16,070 bases of DNA from an uncultured Clostridia bacterium (GTDB lineage Bacteria > Bacillota > Clostridia > Christensenellales > CAG-138). The notes under the pieces were generated by a model. The model was given only the letters and a program-made list of their open reading frames with translations, did not search any database and was not told the origin of the DNA. The translations under genes were made by a program, and so were the position numbers. The DNA lies in contig CALAXO010000108.1 of the NCBI GenBank assembly GCA_937894955.1, positions 1 to 16,070 on the forward strand. Direction: 5' to 3'. Positions 7,643 through 14,189 of the stretch are shown piece after piece; positions within the stretch are counted from its first letter, which is position 1, and the number at the start of each line of letters is the position of its first letter.

Positions 7643-8875
7643 ATGCTTCTTATCAAAAATATCGGAACACTTGCAACCCCGCTCGGCACAAGCAGCCGCT
7701 GCGGTTCGGATCAGGGCAAAATTGAAGTGCTGCACAATGCGGCGGTTCTTATTGACGGTGAAAAAATCGTTGCGGTGACTGCAAACGGAGAGCTTCCCGA
7801 GTATTCGGCATATGCCGATATCATCGATGCTCACGGTGCGCTTGCAACACCCGGGCTTGTTGACGCACACACCCACCTTGTTTTCGGGGGCTGGCGCGCA
7901 CATGAAGTGCCGCTTAAAATTGCAGGCGCAAGCTACCTTGATATCCTCAACGCAGGCGGCGGCATTTTGAACACGCTGACCAACACGCGCAAAGCAACCG
8001 AGAATGAACTCTTTGAACGCGGGCGCGGCTTTCTTGCGGAAATGCTCAGTTTCGGCGTTACAACCGTTGAAATAAAAAGCGGTTACGGACTGGATTCGGA
8101 AAATGAGCTCAAGCAGCTCCGTGTCATTCGCCGTCTCGGTGAATCCGGCGCGCAGGATATTGCTGCAACATTTCTCGGTGCACATGCAATTCCGGACGAA
8201 TACGCAGGCAATGCCGACGGGTACATTGATTTTATAATTGAGTGTGTTCTGCCGGTTGTTGCGGAGCAGGGGCTTGCGGATTTTTGCGATGTCTTCCTCG
8301 AAAGTTCCGTGTTCAACGTTCCGCAGTCGCGAAAACTTCTGCTTGCGGCGCAAAAACTCGGGCTTCCGTCAAAAGTTCATGCGGATGAGATAGATCCGCT
8401 GGGCGGTTCGGAGCTTGCGGGCGAGATCGGCGCAATTTCCGCAGAACACCTTATTGCAACGCGGGACAGCGGCATTGAAGCGATGGCAAAGGCGAAAACG
8501 ACTGCCTGCCTGCTGCCGCAAACTTCGCTCTATCTCAACAAACCCTTTGCGCGTGCGCGTGACATGATTTCGGCGGGCGTTCCTGTTGCAATCGCAACGG
8601 ATTTCAACCCCGGGTCCTGTCCGTCGCTTAATTTGCAGCTTTCAATGAACCTTGGCTATCTGCGCTATCGACTCTTCCCCGAGGAGGTTTTGACGGCAGT
8701 CACGCTGAATGCTGCATGTGCAATCGGCAAGGGCGACAGCGTCGGTTCGATTGAGCCCGGCAAACTTGCGGATATCGTGCTTTGGAATACGGATGAGCTG
8801 CCGATGCTCTGCTACAGAATGGGCTCAAATCAGGTTAAAAAGGTTATCAAGCGCGGCTGTGTCGCTGTGAAGTAA
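7643..8875 (+). CDS. hutI: Imidazolonepropionase
   Basis: Opens the ring of 4-imidazolone-5-propionate to N-formimino-L-glutamate. It is a 410-residue metal-dependent amidohydrolase of the usual length. The metal-binding motifs are visible: DAHTHLVF (H76, H78), KVHADE (H246), SAEH (H269) and ATDFNPG (D320). Further family blocks GVTTVEIKSGYGLD, FLGAHAIP and the C-terminal GSIEPGKLADIVLW are intact. The ATG at 7643 follows GAAAAGG with 10-base spacing, directly after a perfect hairpin. The gene separates ftcD from fchA even though it acts before both in the pathway. Confidence 0.97.
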   Translation: MLLIKNIGTLATPLGTSSRCGSDQGKIEVLHNAAVLIDGEKIVAVTANGELPEYSAYADIIDAHGALATPGLVDAHTHLVFGGWRAHEVPLKIAGASYLDILNAGGGILNTLTNTRKATENELFERGRGFLAEMLSFGVTTVEIKSGYGLDSENELKQLRVIRRLGESGAQDIAATFLGAHAIPDEYAGNADGYIDFIIECVLPVVAEQGLADFCDVFLESSVFNVPQSRKLLLAAQKLGLPSKVHADEIDPLGGSELAGEIGAISAEHLIATRDSGIEAMAKAKTTACLLPQTSLYLNKPFARARDMISAGVPVAIATDFNPGSCPSLNLQLSMNLGYLRYRLFPEEVLTAVTLNAACAIGKGDSVGSIEPGKLADIVLWNTDELPMLCYRMGSNQVKKVIKRGCVAVK

Positions 8876-8899
8876 TCTCAGGTTCGATTCAGAACGAAT

Positions 8900-8915
8900 T
8901 GCCGACAGCACGGCA
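8900..8915 (+). other. Small hairpin in the hutI-fchA gap
   Basis: TGCCG (8900-8904) pairs with CGGCA (8911-8915) around a 6-base loop, in the 90-base gap between hutI and fchA. It is short and has no T tract. It is listed because the two other longer intergenic gaps of the operon (hutU-ftcD and ftcD-hutI) also carry hairpins. Confidence 0.3.
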
Positions 8916-8965
8916 GAAGAATCCGAATCAACATAATCATAACAACGAAAGGTAATTTTAAACAC

Positions 8966-9598
8966 ATGAAACTTATCGACATGGTCGTTACGGACTATCT
9001 CAACATTGTTGCTTCCGATGCTCCCGCTCCCGGCGGCGGCAGCGCGGCTGCATTCTGCGGCGCACAGGGCACGGGCCTTGTCACGATGGTCGCGGGTCAG
9101 ACTGCAGTCAAAAAGAGCTATGAAGCCGATTGGCCCCTCTGTCACGAAATCATTGAGCAGGGAAAGAAAATTTACGACGAGCTGACCGCTCAGGTTGACA
9201 GGGATACGGACGCATACAACCTTGTTGCAGCTGCGTTCAAAATGCCGAAAGCAACCGACGAGGAGAAGGCGGTTCGCAGGAAAGCTATTGCCGATGCAAC
9301 TCTTGCTGCAACGGAAGTTCCCTTTGAAACACTGCGCCTCTCCGTTGCTGCGCTTGAACTTGCGGACAGAATGCTCGGCCATTACAACACCAACTGTGCA
9401 AGCGATCTCGGCGTCGGCGGACTGAACCTTCACACCTGTGTTCACGGTGCATGGCTGAACGTTCTTATCAACCTCGGCGGCGTAAAGGATGAAGCAAAGG
9501 CTGCATTCTTCAGCGAAGAGGGCAAGAAACTTGTTGCCCGCGCGGATGAAATTGCACAGCGCATTCAGGATACGGTAAACCACGATATCATGGGCTGA
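8966..9598 (+). CDS. fchA: Formimidoyltetrahydrofolate cyclodeaminase
   Basis: Cyclises 5-formimino-tetrahydrofolate to 5,10-methenyl-tetrahydrofolate with release of ammonia, so the formimino carbon of histidine enters the folate pool. The 210-residue, largely helical protein matches the cyclodeaminase/cyclohydrolase (FTCD C-terminal) family. The PAPGGGSAAA motif is at residues 20-29, and DRDTDAYN and a GGLNLHTCVHGAWLNV segment are further on. The nearest Shine-Dalgarno (AAAGG, 8948-8952) is about 13 bases from the ATG, rather distant. Last gene of the operon; a terminator-like hairpin follows 22 bases later. A role as methenyl-THF cyclohydrolase is possible from sequence alone, but context favours the deaminase. 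Confidence 0.93.
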   Translation: MKLIDMVVTDYLNIVASDAPAPGGGSAAAFCGAQGTGLVTMVAGQTAVKKSYEADWPLCHEIIEQGKKIYDELTAQVDRDTDAYNLVAAAFKMPKATDEEKAVRRKAIADATLAATEVPFETLRLSVAALELADRMLGHYNTNCASDLGVGGLNLHTCVHGAWLNVLINLGGVKDEAKAAFFSEEGKKLVARADEIAQRIQDTVNHDIMG

Positions 9599-9620
9599 AT
9601 TTAATTCGAGAGCGAACGGT

Positions 9621-9655
9621 CGGCAGCATTCCGCAAAGGGGATGCTGTCGATTTT
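9621..9655 (+). terminator. Terminator-like hairpin after fchA
   Basis: CGGCAGCATTCC (9621-9632) pairs with GGGATGCTGTCG (9639-9650) over 12 positions, two of them G-T wobbles, around a 6-base loop. ATTTTG follows. The stem is strong but the T tract is short, so termination at the end of the hut operon may be partial, leaving some read-through into the hexosaminidase gene 36 bases downstream. Confidence 0.6.
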
Positions 9656-9690
9656 GCAGCAGAGAACAACATAAACGGCAGCGGAGAGTT

Positions 9691-10986
9691 ATGCTCAAAG
9701 TGATGCAGAATACAATTACTCCAAATAAAAATATGATTATCGGCCGCATAACGATGATTGCAGCGGTGCTTTTGCTTGCATTCTGCGCGTGCACAGGCGG
9801 GCGCGGAACCGGACAGGATTCAACGACAGCACCGACCCTTATCACGCCCTCTGCCGAACCGACTGCGGATATGACGGCAAACCCTTCGGCAGCCGCAACA
9901 AACGAACCGGAGGAGGATATCGTGGCTGAAATGATGGCTGAAATGACCCTTGAAGAAAAAGTCGGACAACTTTTTATTGTACGTCCGGAATCGCTGGATG
10001 AAAGCTTCACGCCGAATCAGGCGCACGGCTCGGCACGGTACAGCGACACGGATTGTTCGGCGGGCATGGCGGATTTCCTCGCGGCACATCCTGCCGGAGG
10101 GATAGCTTTTTTCGGAAAAAACATCGAAACCCCGGAACAAACAGCTTCATTTATTCAAAATTTGCAGAAGACAAGCAGAATTCCTCTTTTTATTGCAGTG
10201 GATGAAGAGGGAGGCGCGGTTGCAAGAATTGCAAATTCCCCTGCCTTTAACGTGCCGAAATATGACAGTGCCCAGGCCGTAGGAAGCACGGGCGACCCGG
10301 AGAAGGCGCGTGCAATGTATTCTGCAATCGGCAAGTATCTTGCGGAGCTGGGGTTTAATCTTGACTTTGCGCCCGTTGCGGACGTGAATTCGAATCCGAA
10401 TAATCCGGTCATCGGAAACAGAGCGTTCGGAAGCAATCCGAAAATTGTTGCAAAAATGGTGAATGCCGCAATAAACGGTCTGCATAAGGAAAACATTATT
10501 GCCTGCATAAAACATTTTCCGGGGCACGGGGACACGGCGGGAGATACGCACGATGGTTACGTTGCGCTCGAAAAGGATTGGCAGCAGCTTTCGGAATGCG
10601 AACTGATTCCGTTTTACAGTGCAATTAATGAAACGGATATGATAATGGCGGCACATATAACGTTGACGCGCGGAAGCACCGATAACCTGCCCTGTTCATT
10701 ATCATATGACGCGCTGACGCTGCATCTTCGCGGCGAAATGGGTTATAACGGCGTTATCATTACCGATGCGCTTGAAATGGGTGCGATTGTCGAAAACTAT
10801 TCATCCGAGGAGAGTGCGGTGCTTGCGTTCAATGCAGGCGCGGATATACTCCTGATGCCCTATGACTATTCAGCCGCATTCAACGGGATTCTTTCGGCCG
10901 TGCAAACAGGTGAGATTACGTTGGACAGATTGAATGAAAGCGTTGAAAGGATACTGCGCCTGAAGGCGGAGTTCGGCATGATATGA
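9691..10986 (+). CDS. nagZ: Membrane-anchored GH3 beta-N-acetylhexosaminidase (NagZ-like)
   Basis: Glycoside hydrolase family 3 protein, probably removing N-acetylglucosamine from peptidoglycan fragments during wall recycling. The 431 residues begin with a hydrophobic segment (about 16-31) ending in CAC. A lipoprotein cysteine at 34 is plausible (FCAC), although the lipobox is not canonical. A Thr/Pro/Ala-rich linker follows (about 40-75), then the catalytic barrel: DEEGG (171-175), KHFPGHGDTAGDTH (274-287, with the His-Asp dyad typical of NagZ) and the nucleophile Asp359 in ITDALEMG. The protein ends soon after the barrel, without the second domain of some Bacillus homologues. GGAG lies only 4 bases before the ATG at 9691; ATG codons at 9703 and at residue 15 are alternative starts, and the last would give a typical signal-peptide length. 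It has no functional link with the hut genes and I see no promoter of its own. Confidence 0.9.
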   Translation: MLKVMQNTITPNKNMIIGRITMIAAVLLLAFCACTGGRGTGQDSTTAPTLITPSAEPTADMTANPSAAATNEPEEDIVAEMMAEMTLEEKVGQLFIVRPESLDESFTPNQAHGSARYSDTDCSAGMADFLAAHPAGGIAFFGKNIETPEQTASFIQNLQKTSRIPLFIAVDEEGGAVARIANSPAFNVPKYDSAQAVGSTGDPEKARAMYSAIGKYLAELGFNLDFAPVADVNSNPNNPVIGNRAFGSNPKIVAKMVNAAINGLHKENIIACIKHFPGHGDTAGDTHDGYVALEKDWQQLSECELIPFYSAINETDMIMAAHITLTRGSTDNLPCSLSYDALTLHLRGEMGYNGVIITDALEMGAIVENYSSEESAVLAFNAGADILLMPYDYSAAFNGILSAVQTGEITLDRLNESVERILRLKAEFGMI

Positions 10987-11040
10987 GATTCGCAACTGAG
11001 CCTGGGGACAAGAAAAAATAAAGAAAAAAGAGCAGAAACA

Positions 11041-11074
11041 AAGAGCTTTGCGGCCGAGCGGCAGCAAAGCTCTT
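11041..11074 (-). terminator. Terminator of glnS
   Basis: AAGAGCTTTGC (11041-11051) and GCAAAGCTCTT (11064-11074) are perfect 11-base complements around a 12-base loop. Read on the minus strand, the stem is followed by TTTGTTTC and then further T-rich sequence, as expected for a rho-independent terminator of glnS. On the plus strand it is followed by AACATC, so it is less likely to end the hexosaminidase transcript. The 124-base gap between the two convergent genes contains no other clear signal. Confidence 0.75.
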
Positions 11075-11085
11075 AACATCAAAAA

Positions 11086-11094
11086 GGGGGGGGG
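11086..11094. repeat. Nine-G homopolymer just beyond the glnS stop
   Basis: A run of nine G follows five A in the gap between the hexosaminidase gene and glnS, 16 bases downstream of the glnS stop. It is outside both coding regions. Such runs are prone to slippage and to sequencing or assembly length errors. Confidence 0.9.
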
Positions 11095-11110
11095 ATCGGG
11101 TGCGCAGGCC

Positions 11111-12778
11111 TCAGCTCTGCGCGGGTTTATAGCTGTCCTTCAGGCCGACGGTGCGATTGAAAACACGTTTTTCGGCAGTTGAATCGGGGTCAACACAGAA
11201 ATAACCGATTCGCATGAGCTGGCAGCGATAGCCGGCGGGTTTGTCCGCAAGAAAGGGCTCGATAAATCCGGTCTGAATGCGAACGGAATCGGGATTCAGC
11301 TTATCGATAAAATCATCGGCCGAAACATTTTCATCCTTCATGAGCTGTTCATAAAGGCGGAATTCAGCGGGAATCGCATCCTGAACGGGAACCCAGTGAA
11401 TTGTGCCCTTGACTTTGCGGGTGCATTCACCGCTGAAGCTTTCGGGGTCATATGTGCAGTGGATTTCAGTAACTTTTCCGCTTTCATCCTGTTTAAAACC
11501 TACACATTTTACAATGTATGCACCTTTAAGACGAACTTCTCCGTCGGGTTTGAGACGGAAAAACTTTTTTGGAGGTTCAACCATGAAATCATCGCGCTCG
11601 ATATAGACTTCCCGACTGAAACGAACGGTGTGTTTTTCGCCGAATTTGGCATCGCCTTCCTCGGCAATGGGCAGGTTTTCAATTTCAACATCGATAAATT
11701 CACCCTCCGGCATGTTGTCAATGACAACTTTAACGGGGTCGATAACGGCCATTGCGCGGTCGCAATGCGCGTTCAGATCCTCGCGGACGCAGTGTTCAAG
11801 CATTGCGGAATCGACCACCGAGTCAGCCTTTGCAACACCGGCGCGGGTCAGAAAGTCCTTAATAGCTTCCGGAGTGTATCCGCGGCGGCGCATTGCGCAA
11901 AGCGTCGGCATACGCGGATCATCCCAACCGGAAACATAGCCGCCCTCAACAAGTGCGCGGAGGAAGCGTTTGCTCATTATTGTGTTGGTGATGTTCAGCC
12001 TTGCGAACTCGATCTGGCGGGGCTTATGCTCGAATCCGCAAGCCTCAATTACCCAATTGTAAAGCGGGCGGTGCGCTTCGTATTCAAGGGAACAGAGGGA
12101 ATGGGTAATGCCCTCGATAGCATCCTGAATCGGGTGCGCAAAGTCATACATGGGATAGATGCACCATTTGTCGCCCTGATGGTGATGCGTGCGGTGCAGA
12201 ATCCTGTAAAGTGCGGGGTCGCGCATGTTGATGTTCGGAGAAGCCATATCGATTTTCGCACGGAGGGTGCGGCTTCCGTCCGGAAACTCGCCCTCTTTCA
12301 TGCGGCGGAACAGGTCAAGGTTCTCCTCAACGCTGCGGCTGCGGTAGGGACTGTTAACGCCGGGTTCGGTCAGCGTGCCGCGGTATTCGCGGATTTCATC
12401 CTTGTCAAGATCACAGACATATGCCTTGCCGTCTTTGATGAGTTTTACTGCAAGTTCGTAACATTTGTCAAAATAATCACTGCCGTAGCAGAGCTTATCC
12501 CAATTGAAGCCCAGCCAACGGATATCCTGCTCGATTGCATCAACAAATTCGACATCCTCCTTGGCAGGATTGGTATCGTCATAGCGAAGATTGCATTTGC
12601 CGCCGAAGCGTTCGGCTGTTGTAAAATTTATCCAAAGAGCCTTTGCGTGGCCGATATGAAGATAACCGTTCGGCTCGGGCGGGAAGCGCGTTTTAACAAC
12701 GGGGTTGTGCTGCATATCCTCAAGAATGAGCTCCTCGATAAAATTGCGGGGTTCAAAGTTTTCTTTTGCCGTTTCCAT
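11111..12778 (-). CDS. glnS: Glutaminyl-tRNA synthetase
   Basis: Class I aminoacyl-tRNA synthetase that charges tRNA-Gln with glutamine. The start was chosen at the ATG complementary to 12776-12778, preceded on the minus strand by AAGGAAGG at good spacing. This gives 555 residues, essentially the E. coli length. A longer open frame to 12919 is rejected because it would begin upstream of the promoter at 12866-12894. FPPEPNGYLHIGHAK carries the HIGH signature (41-44) and IMSKR (267-271) is the KMSKS equivalent. HQGDKWCIYPMYDFAHPIQD and the C-terminal beta-barrel anticodon-binding region are present. A GlnRS indicates that at least part of Gln-tRNA formation bypasses the transamidation route common in Bacillota; Clostridia often keep both. 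A glutamyl-tRNA synthetase identity is unlikely given these blocks. Confidence 0.95.
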   Translation of the reverse strand: METAKENFEPRNFIEELILEDMQHNPVVKTRFPPEPNGYLHIGHAKALWINFTTAERFGGKCNLRYDDTNPAKEDVEFVDAIEQDIRWLGFNWDKLCYGSDYFDKCYELAVKLIKDGKAYVCDLDKDEIREYRGTLTEPGVNSPYRSRSVEENLDLFRRMKEGEFPDGSRTLRAKIDMASPNINMRDPALYRILHRTHHHQGDKWCIYPMYDFAHPIQDAIEGITHSLCSLEYEAHRPLYNWVIEACGFEHKPRQIEFARLNITNTIMSKRFLRALVEGGYVSGWDDPRMPTLCAMRRRGYTPEAIKDFLTRAGVAKADSVVDSAMLEHCVREDLNAHCDRAMAVIDPVKVVIDNMPEGEFIDVEIENLPIAEEGDAKFGEKHTVRFSREVYIERDDFMVEPPKKFFRLKPDGEVRLKGAYIVKCVGFKQDESGKVTEIHCTYDPESFSGECTRKVKGTIHWVPVQDAIPAEFRLYEQLMKDENVSADDFIDKLNPDSVRIQTGFIEPFLADKPAGYRCQLMRIGYFCVDPDSTAEKRVFNRTVGLKDSYKPAQS

Positions 12779-12797
12779 TTTGCGATTCCTTCCTTTT

Positions 12798-12845
12798 GCA
12801 GCTTTTTCTTCTCGGGCGAAAAAACGTTTGTTCGCCCTGAGCTGC
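12798..12845 (-). promoter_or_regulatory. Structured leader of glnS
   Basis: Within the roughly 81-base leader, GGGCGAA (12814-12820) pairs with TTCGCCC (12831-12837), and this stem is enclosed by a second pair GCAGCT (12798-12803) with AGCTGC (12840-12845). The structure ends about 8 bases before the AAGGAAGG Shine-Dalgarno. I see no T-box consensus, and there is too little sequence for a full T-box. It may tune mRNA stability or translation. Confidence 0.45.
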
Positions 12846-12865
12846 CGCAAACTTTTTAAGTGCAT

Positions 12866-12894
12866 ATTATGCGCCCCAAAACCGACTTTGTCAA
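12866..12894 (-). promoter_or_regulatory. Sigma-A promoter of glnS
   Basis: On the minus strand TTGACA (complement of 12889-12894) and CATAAT (complement of 12866-12871) are separated by exactly 17 bases. The -35 box is consensus and the -10 differs at one position. Transcription should start near 12859, about 81 bases before the glnS ATG. This promoter separates glnS from the pfp-tmk-hflX transcript. Confidence 0.82.
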
Positions 12895-12905
12895 GAAAAA
12901 TGTCG

Positions 12906-12926
12906 AAAAGCGGCTTCATTCCGCTT
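12906..12926 (-). terminator. Possible terminator ahead of the glnS promoter
   Basis: AAGCGG and CCGCTT (12908-12913 and 12921-12926) form a 6-base-pair stem with a 7-base loop. On the minus strand the last stem bases run into TTTT, and a further T5 follows after a few bases. It lies between the phosphofructokinase gene and the glnS -35 box, where a terminator is expected. The stem is short, so read-through is possible. Confidence 0.4.
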
Positions 12927-12954
12927 ATCCTGTGTTTAAGACGGTCGGCGCAGT

Positions 12955-13061
12955 GCCCGCGAACCGTATTTGCGGGCTGATTTTCCGAGTTGACTCTGCG
13001 AACCGGTTCCGAAGCTCTGTTCGCTTGCGAACACCTGCTTTTCAGCCCGATTTACTCGGAA
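12955..13061 (-). other. Unexplained structured segment between pfp and glnS
   Basis: No gene is recognisable here. Complementary pairs are dense: GCCCGCGAA (12955-12963) with TTTGCGGGC (12969-12977; one wobble); CGGGCTGA (12973-12980) with TCAGCCCG (13042-13049); TTCCGAGT (12983-12990) with ACTCGGAA (13054-13061); GTTCGC (13019-13024) with GCGAAC (13027-13032); and a self-complementary AACCGGTT (13001-13008). The second and third pairs cross each other, so they could form a pseudoknot or compete. GCGAAC recurs three times. It directly follows the phosphofructokinase stop and could be a 3' untranslated structure or a small RNA; neither is shown. Confidence 0.35.
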
Positions 13062-14123
13062 TTATTTAAAATAAAGCGATGCAGCCTCATAAAACTCCCT
13101 GTCAACTTCCTTTCGGACGGTGACGGCAGTTTCAAGATCCGCTCCGACGATCGAATTGCCGTTCAGTGCAACCATTTTTCCGTAATCATGCCTGACAACA
13201 AGCTCTCCGGCCTTTATGCCGAGTCTTGTTCCGAGAACACGGTCAAATGCACACGGCGCACCGCCGCGCTGAACATGACCCAAAACGACGGGGCGGCATT
13301 CAAAATACTGTGCATCGGAGCCGAGAAGCGGATCGTTGCGCATCGTATCTTCAATCATGTCGGAAAGGTTCTTTGCAAGGTTTTTGTGAATAAGCAGCTT
13401 GTTGCCGAATGCGTCGGTTCCGAGGTCTATTTCATCGCCGCCGAGCAGTTCAAAACCTTCCGCAACAACAATGATAGTATATCTGTCTCCGCGAAGATAT
13501 CTGCGGCGAACAACGGAAATTATCTCATCGTAGGATTTCGGAAATTCGGGAATAAGTACAAGATGGGCATTTGCGGCAAGTCCTGCCTGCAATGCGATCC
13601 AGCCCGTGTGCCGCCCCATGCATTCGACAACGATGCAGCGGGAATGAGCCTTTGCGGTTGTCTGCAGGCGATCAATGGCCTCCATTGCAATGTTGGAGGC
13701 GGTTTCAAAGCCGAAAGTGTAATCGGTACAGCTCAAATCATTGTCTATGGTTTTCGGAACGCCGATAACGTTCACGCCGAGTTTGCGCAGCGCATTCGCA
13801 ACGCCGAGAGTATCGTCCCCGCCGATGGCGACAAGACCTTCAAGCCCGAGTGCATCAAGCACGTTGATGATTGTTGAAGTGCCGTCAGGCTGAGCAAGAA
13901 CATTTGTTCGGGAGCTGCCGATAATGGTTCCGCCGAGGGTCTGTATGCCTTCCACTTCGGAAAGCGTGAGCCAATGTCCCTTTGCGTTCAGCGCACCGCG
14001 CCAGCCGTCGCGAAAGCCGAAAACTTCCATCCCTGCTTCGGCGCATTTTTCAACAACGCCGCGAATAACTGCGTTCAGTCCCGGACAGTCGCCGCCGCCG
14101 GTTAAAATGCCTATCTTTCTCAT
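13062..14123 (-). CDS. pfp: Phosphofructokinase, probably pyrophosphate-dependent
   Basis: Phosphorylates fructose 6-phosphate to fructose 1,6-bisphosphate in glycolysis. It has 353 residues. The N-terminal ILTGGGDCPGLNAVIRG, the catalytic PKTIDND (Asp127) and MGRHTGW (169-175) define the family. Two positions that usually separate phosphoryl donors carry the pyrophosphate-type residues: Asp104 in GGDD (ATP enzymes have Gly, GGDG) and Lys124 in PKTIDND (Gly in E. coli). With the GGDCPGLN start this fits the mixed-substrate/PPi group, with the Amycolatopsis enzyme as a characterised example. If PPi is used, the reaction is reversible and saves ATP. The start ATG follows AAGGAG at good spacing. 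It sits downstream of tmk with a 66-base gap and is likely co-transcribed with hflX and tmk. Donor specificity is inferred from these residues only. Confidence 0.9.
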   Translation of the reverse strand: MRKIGILTGGGDCPGLNAVIRGVVEKCAEAGMEVFGFRDGWRGALNAKGHWLTLSEVEGIQTLGGTIIGSSRTNVLAQPDGTSTIINVLDALGLEGLVAIGGDDTLGVANALRKLGVNVIGVPKTIDNDLSCTDYTFGFETASNIAMEAIDRLQTTAKAHSRCIVVECMGRHTGWIALQAGLAANAHLVLIPEFPKSYDEIISVVRRRYLRGDRYTIIVVAEGFELLGGDEIDLGTDAFGNKLLIHKNLAKNLSDMIEDTMRNDPLLGSDAQYFECRPVVLGHVQRGGAPCAFDRVLGTRLGIKAGELVVRHDYGKMVALNGNSIVGADLETAVTVRKEVDREFYEAASLYFK

Positions 14124-14189
14124 GTTGTTTTCTCCTTTTTATGTTTATACACTGTTTTGTCCGTCGGTGAATCAAAAAGCTCGTGCGTG

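Noticed and set aside
11102..11122. GCGCAG/CTGCGC hairpin as plus-strand terminator of the hexosaminidase gene
   Set aside because: The stem is 6 base pairs, overlaps the glnS stop codon region, and is followed by GGGTTTATAG rather than a T tract.
11396..12859. 487-codon plus-strand open frame opposite glnS
   Set aside because: Lies antisense to an unmistakable glutaminyl-tRNA synthetase and has low-complexity Phe/Ala-rich content with no ribosome binding site.
12779..12919. N-terminal extension of glnS to an ATG at 12919
   Set aside because: The extension would start upstream of a strong promoter (12866-12894), is not protein-like, and the ATG at 12778 has a good Shine-Dalgarno and gives the family's usual length.
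12990..13877. 295-codon plus-strand open frame opposite the phosphofructokinase gene
   Set aside because: Shadow frame over a well-conserved gene; no motif, and it begins in the structured intergenic segment.
14130..14175. Promoter for the phosphofructokinase gene on the minus strand (TTGATT ... TATAAA)
   Set aside because: The spacing is about 20 bases and the -35 is weak; co-transcription with tmk is more likely.
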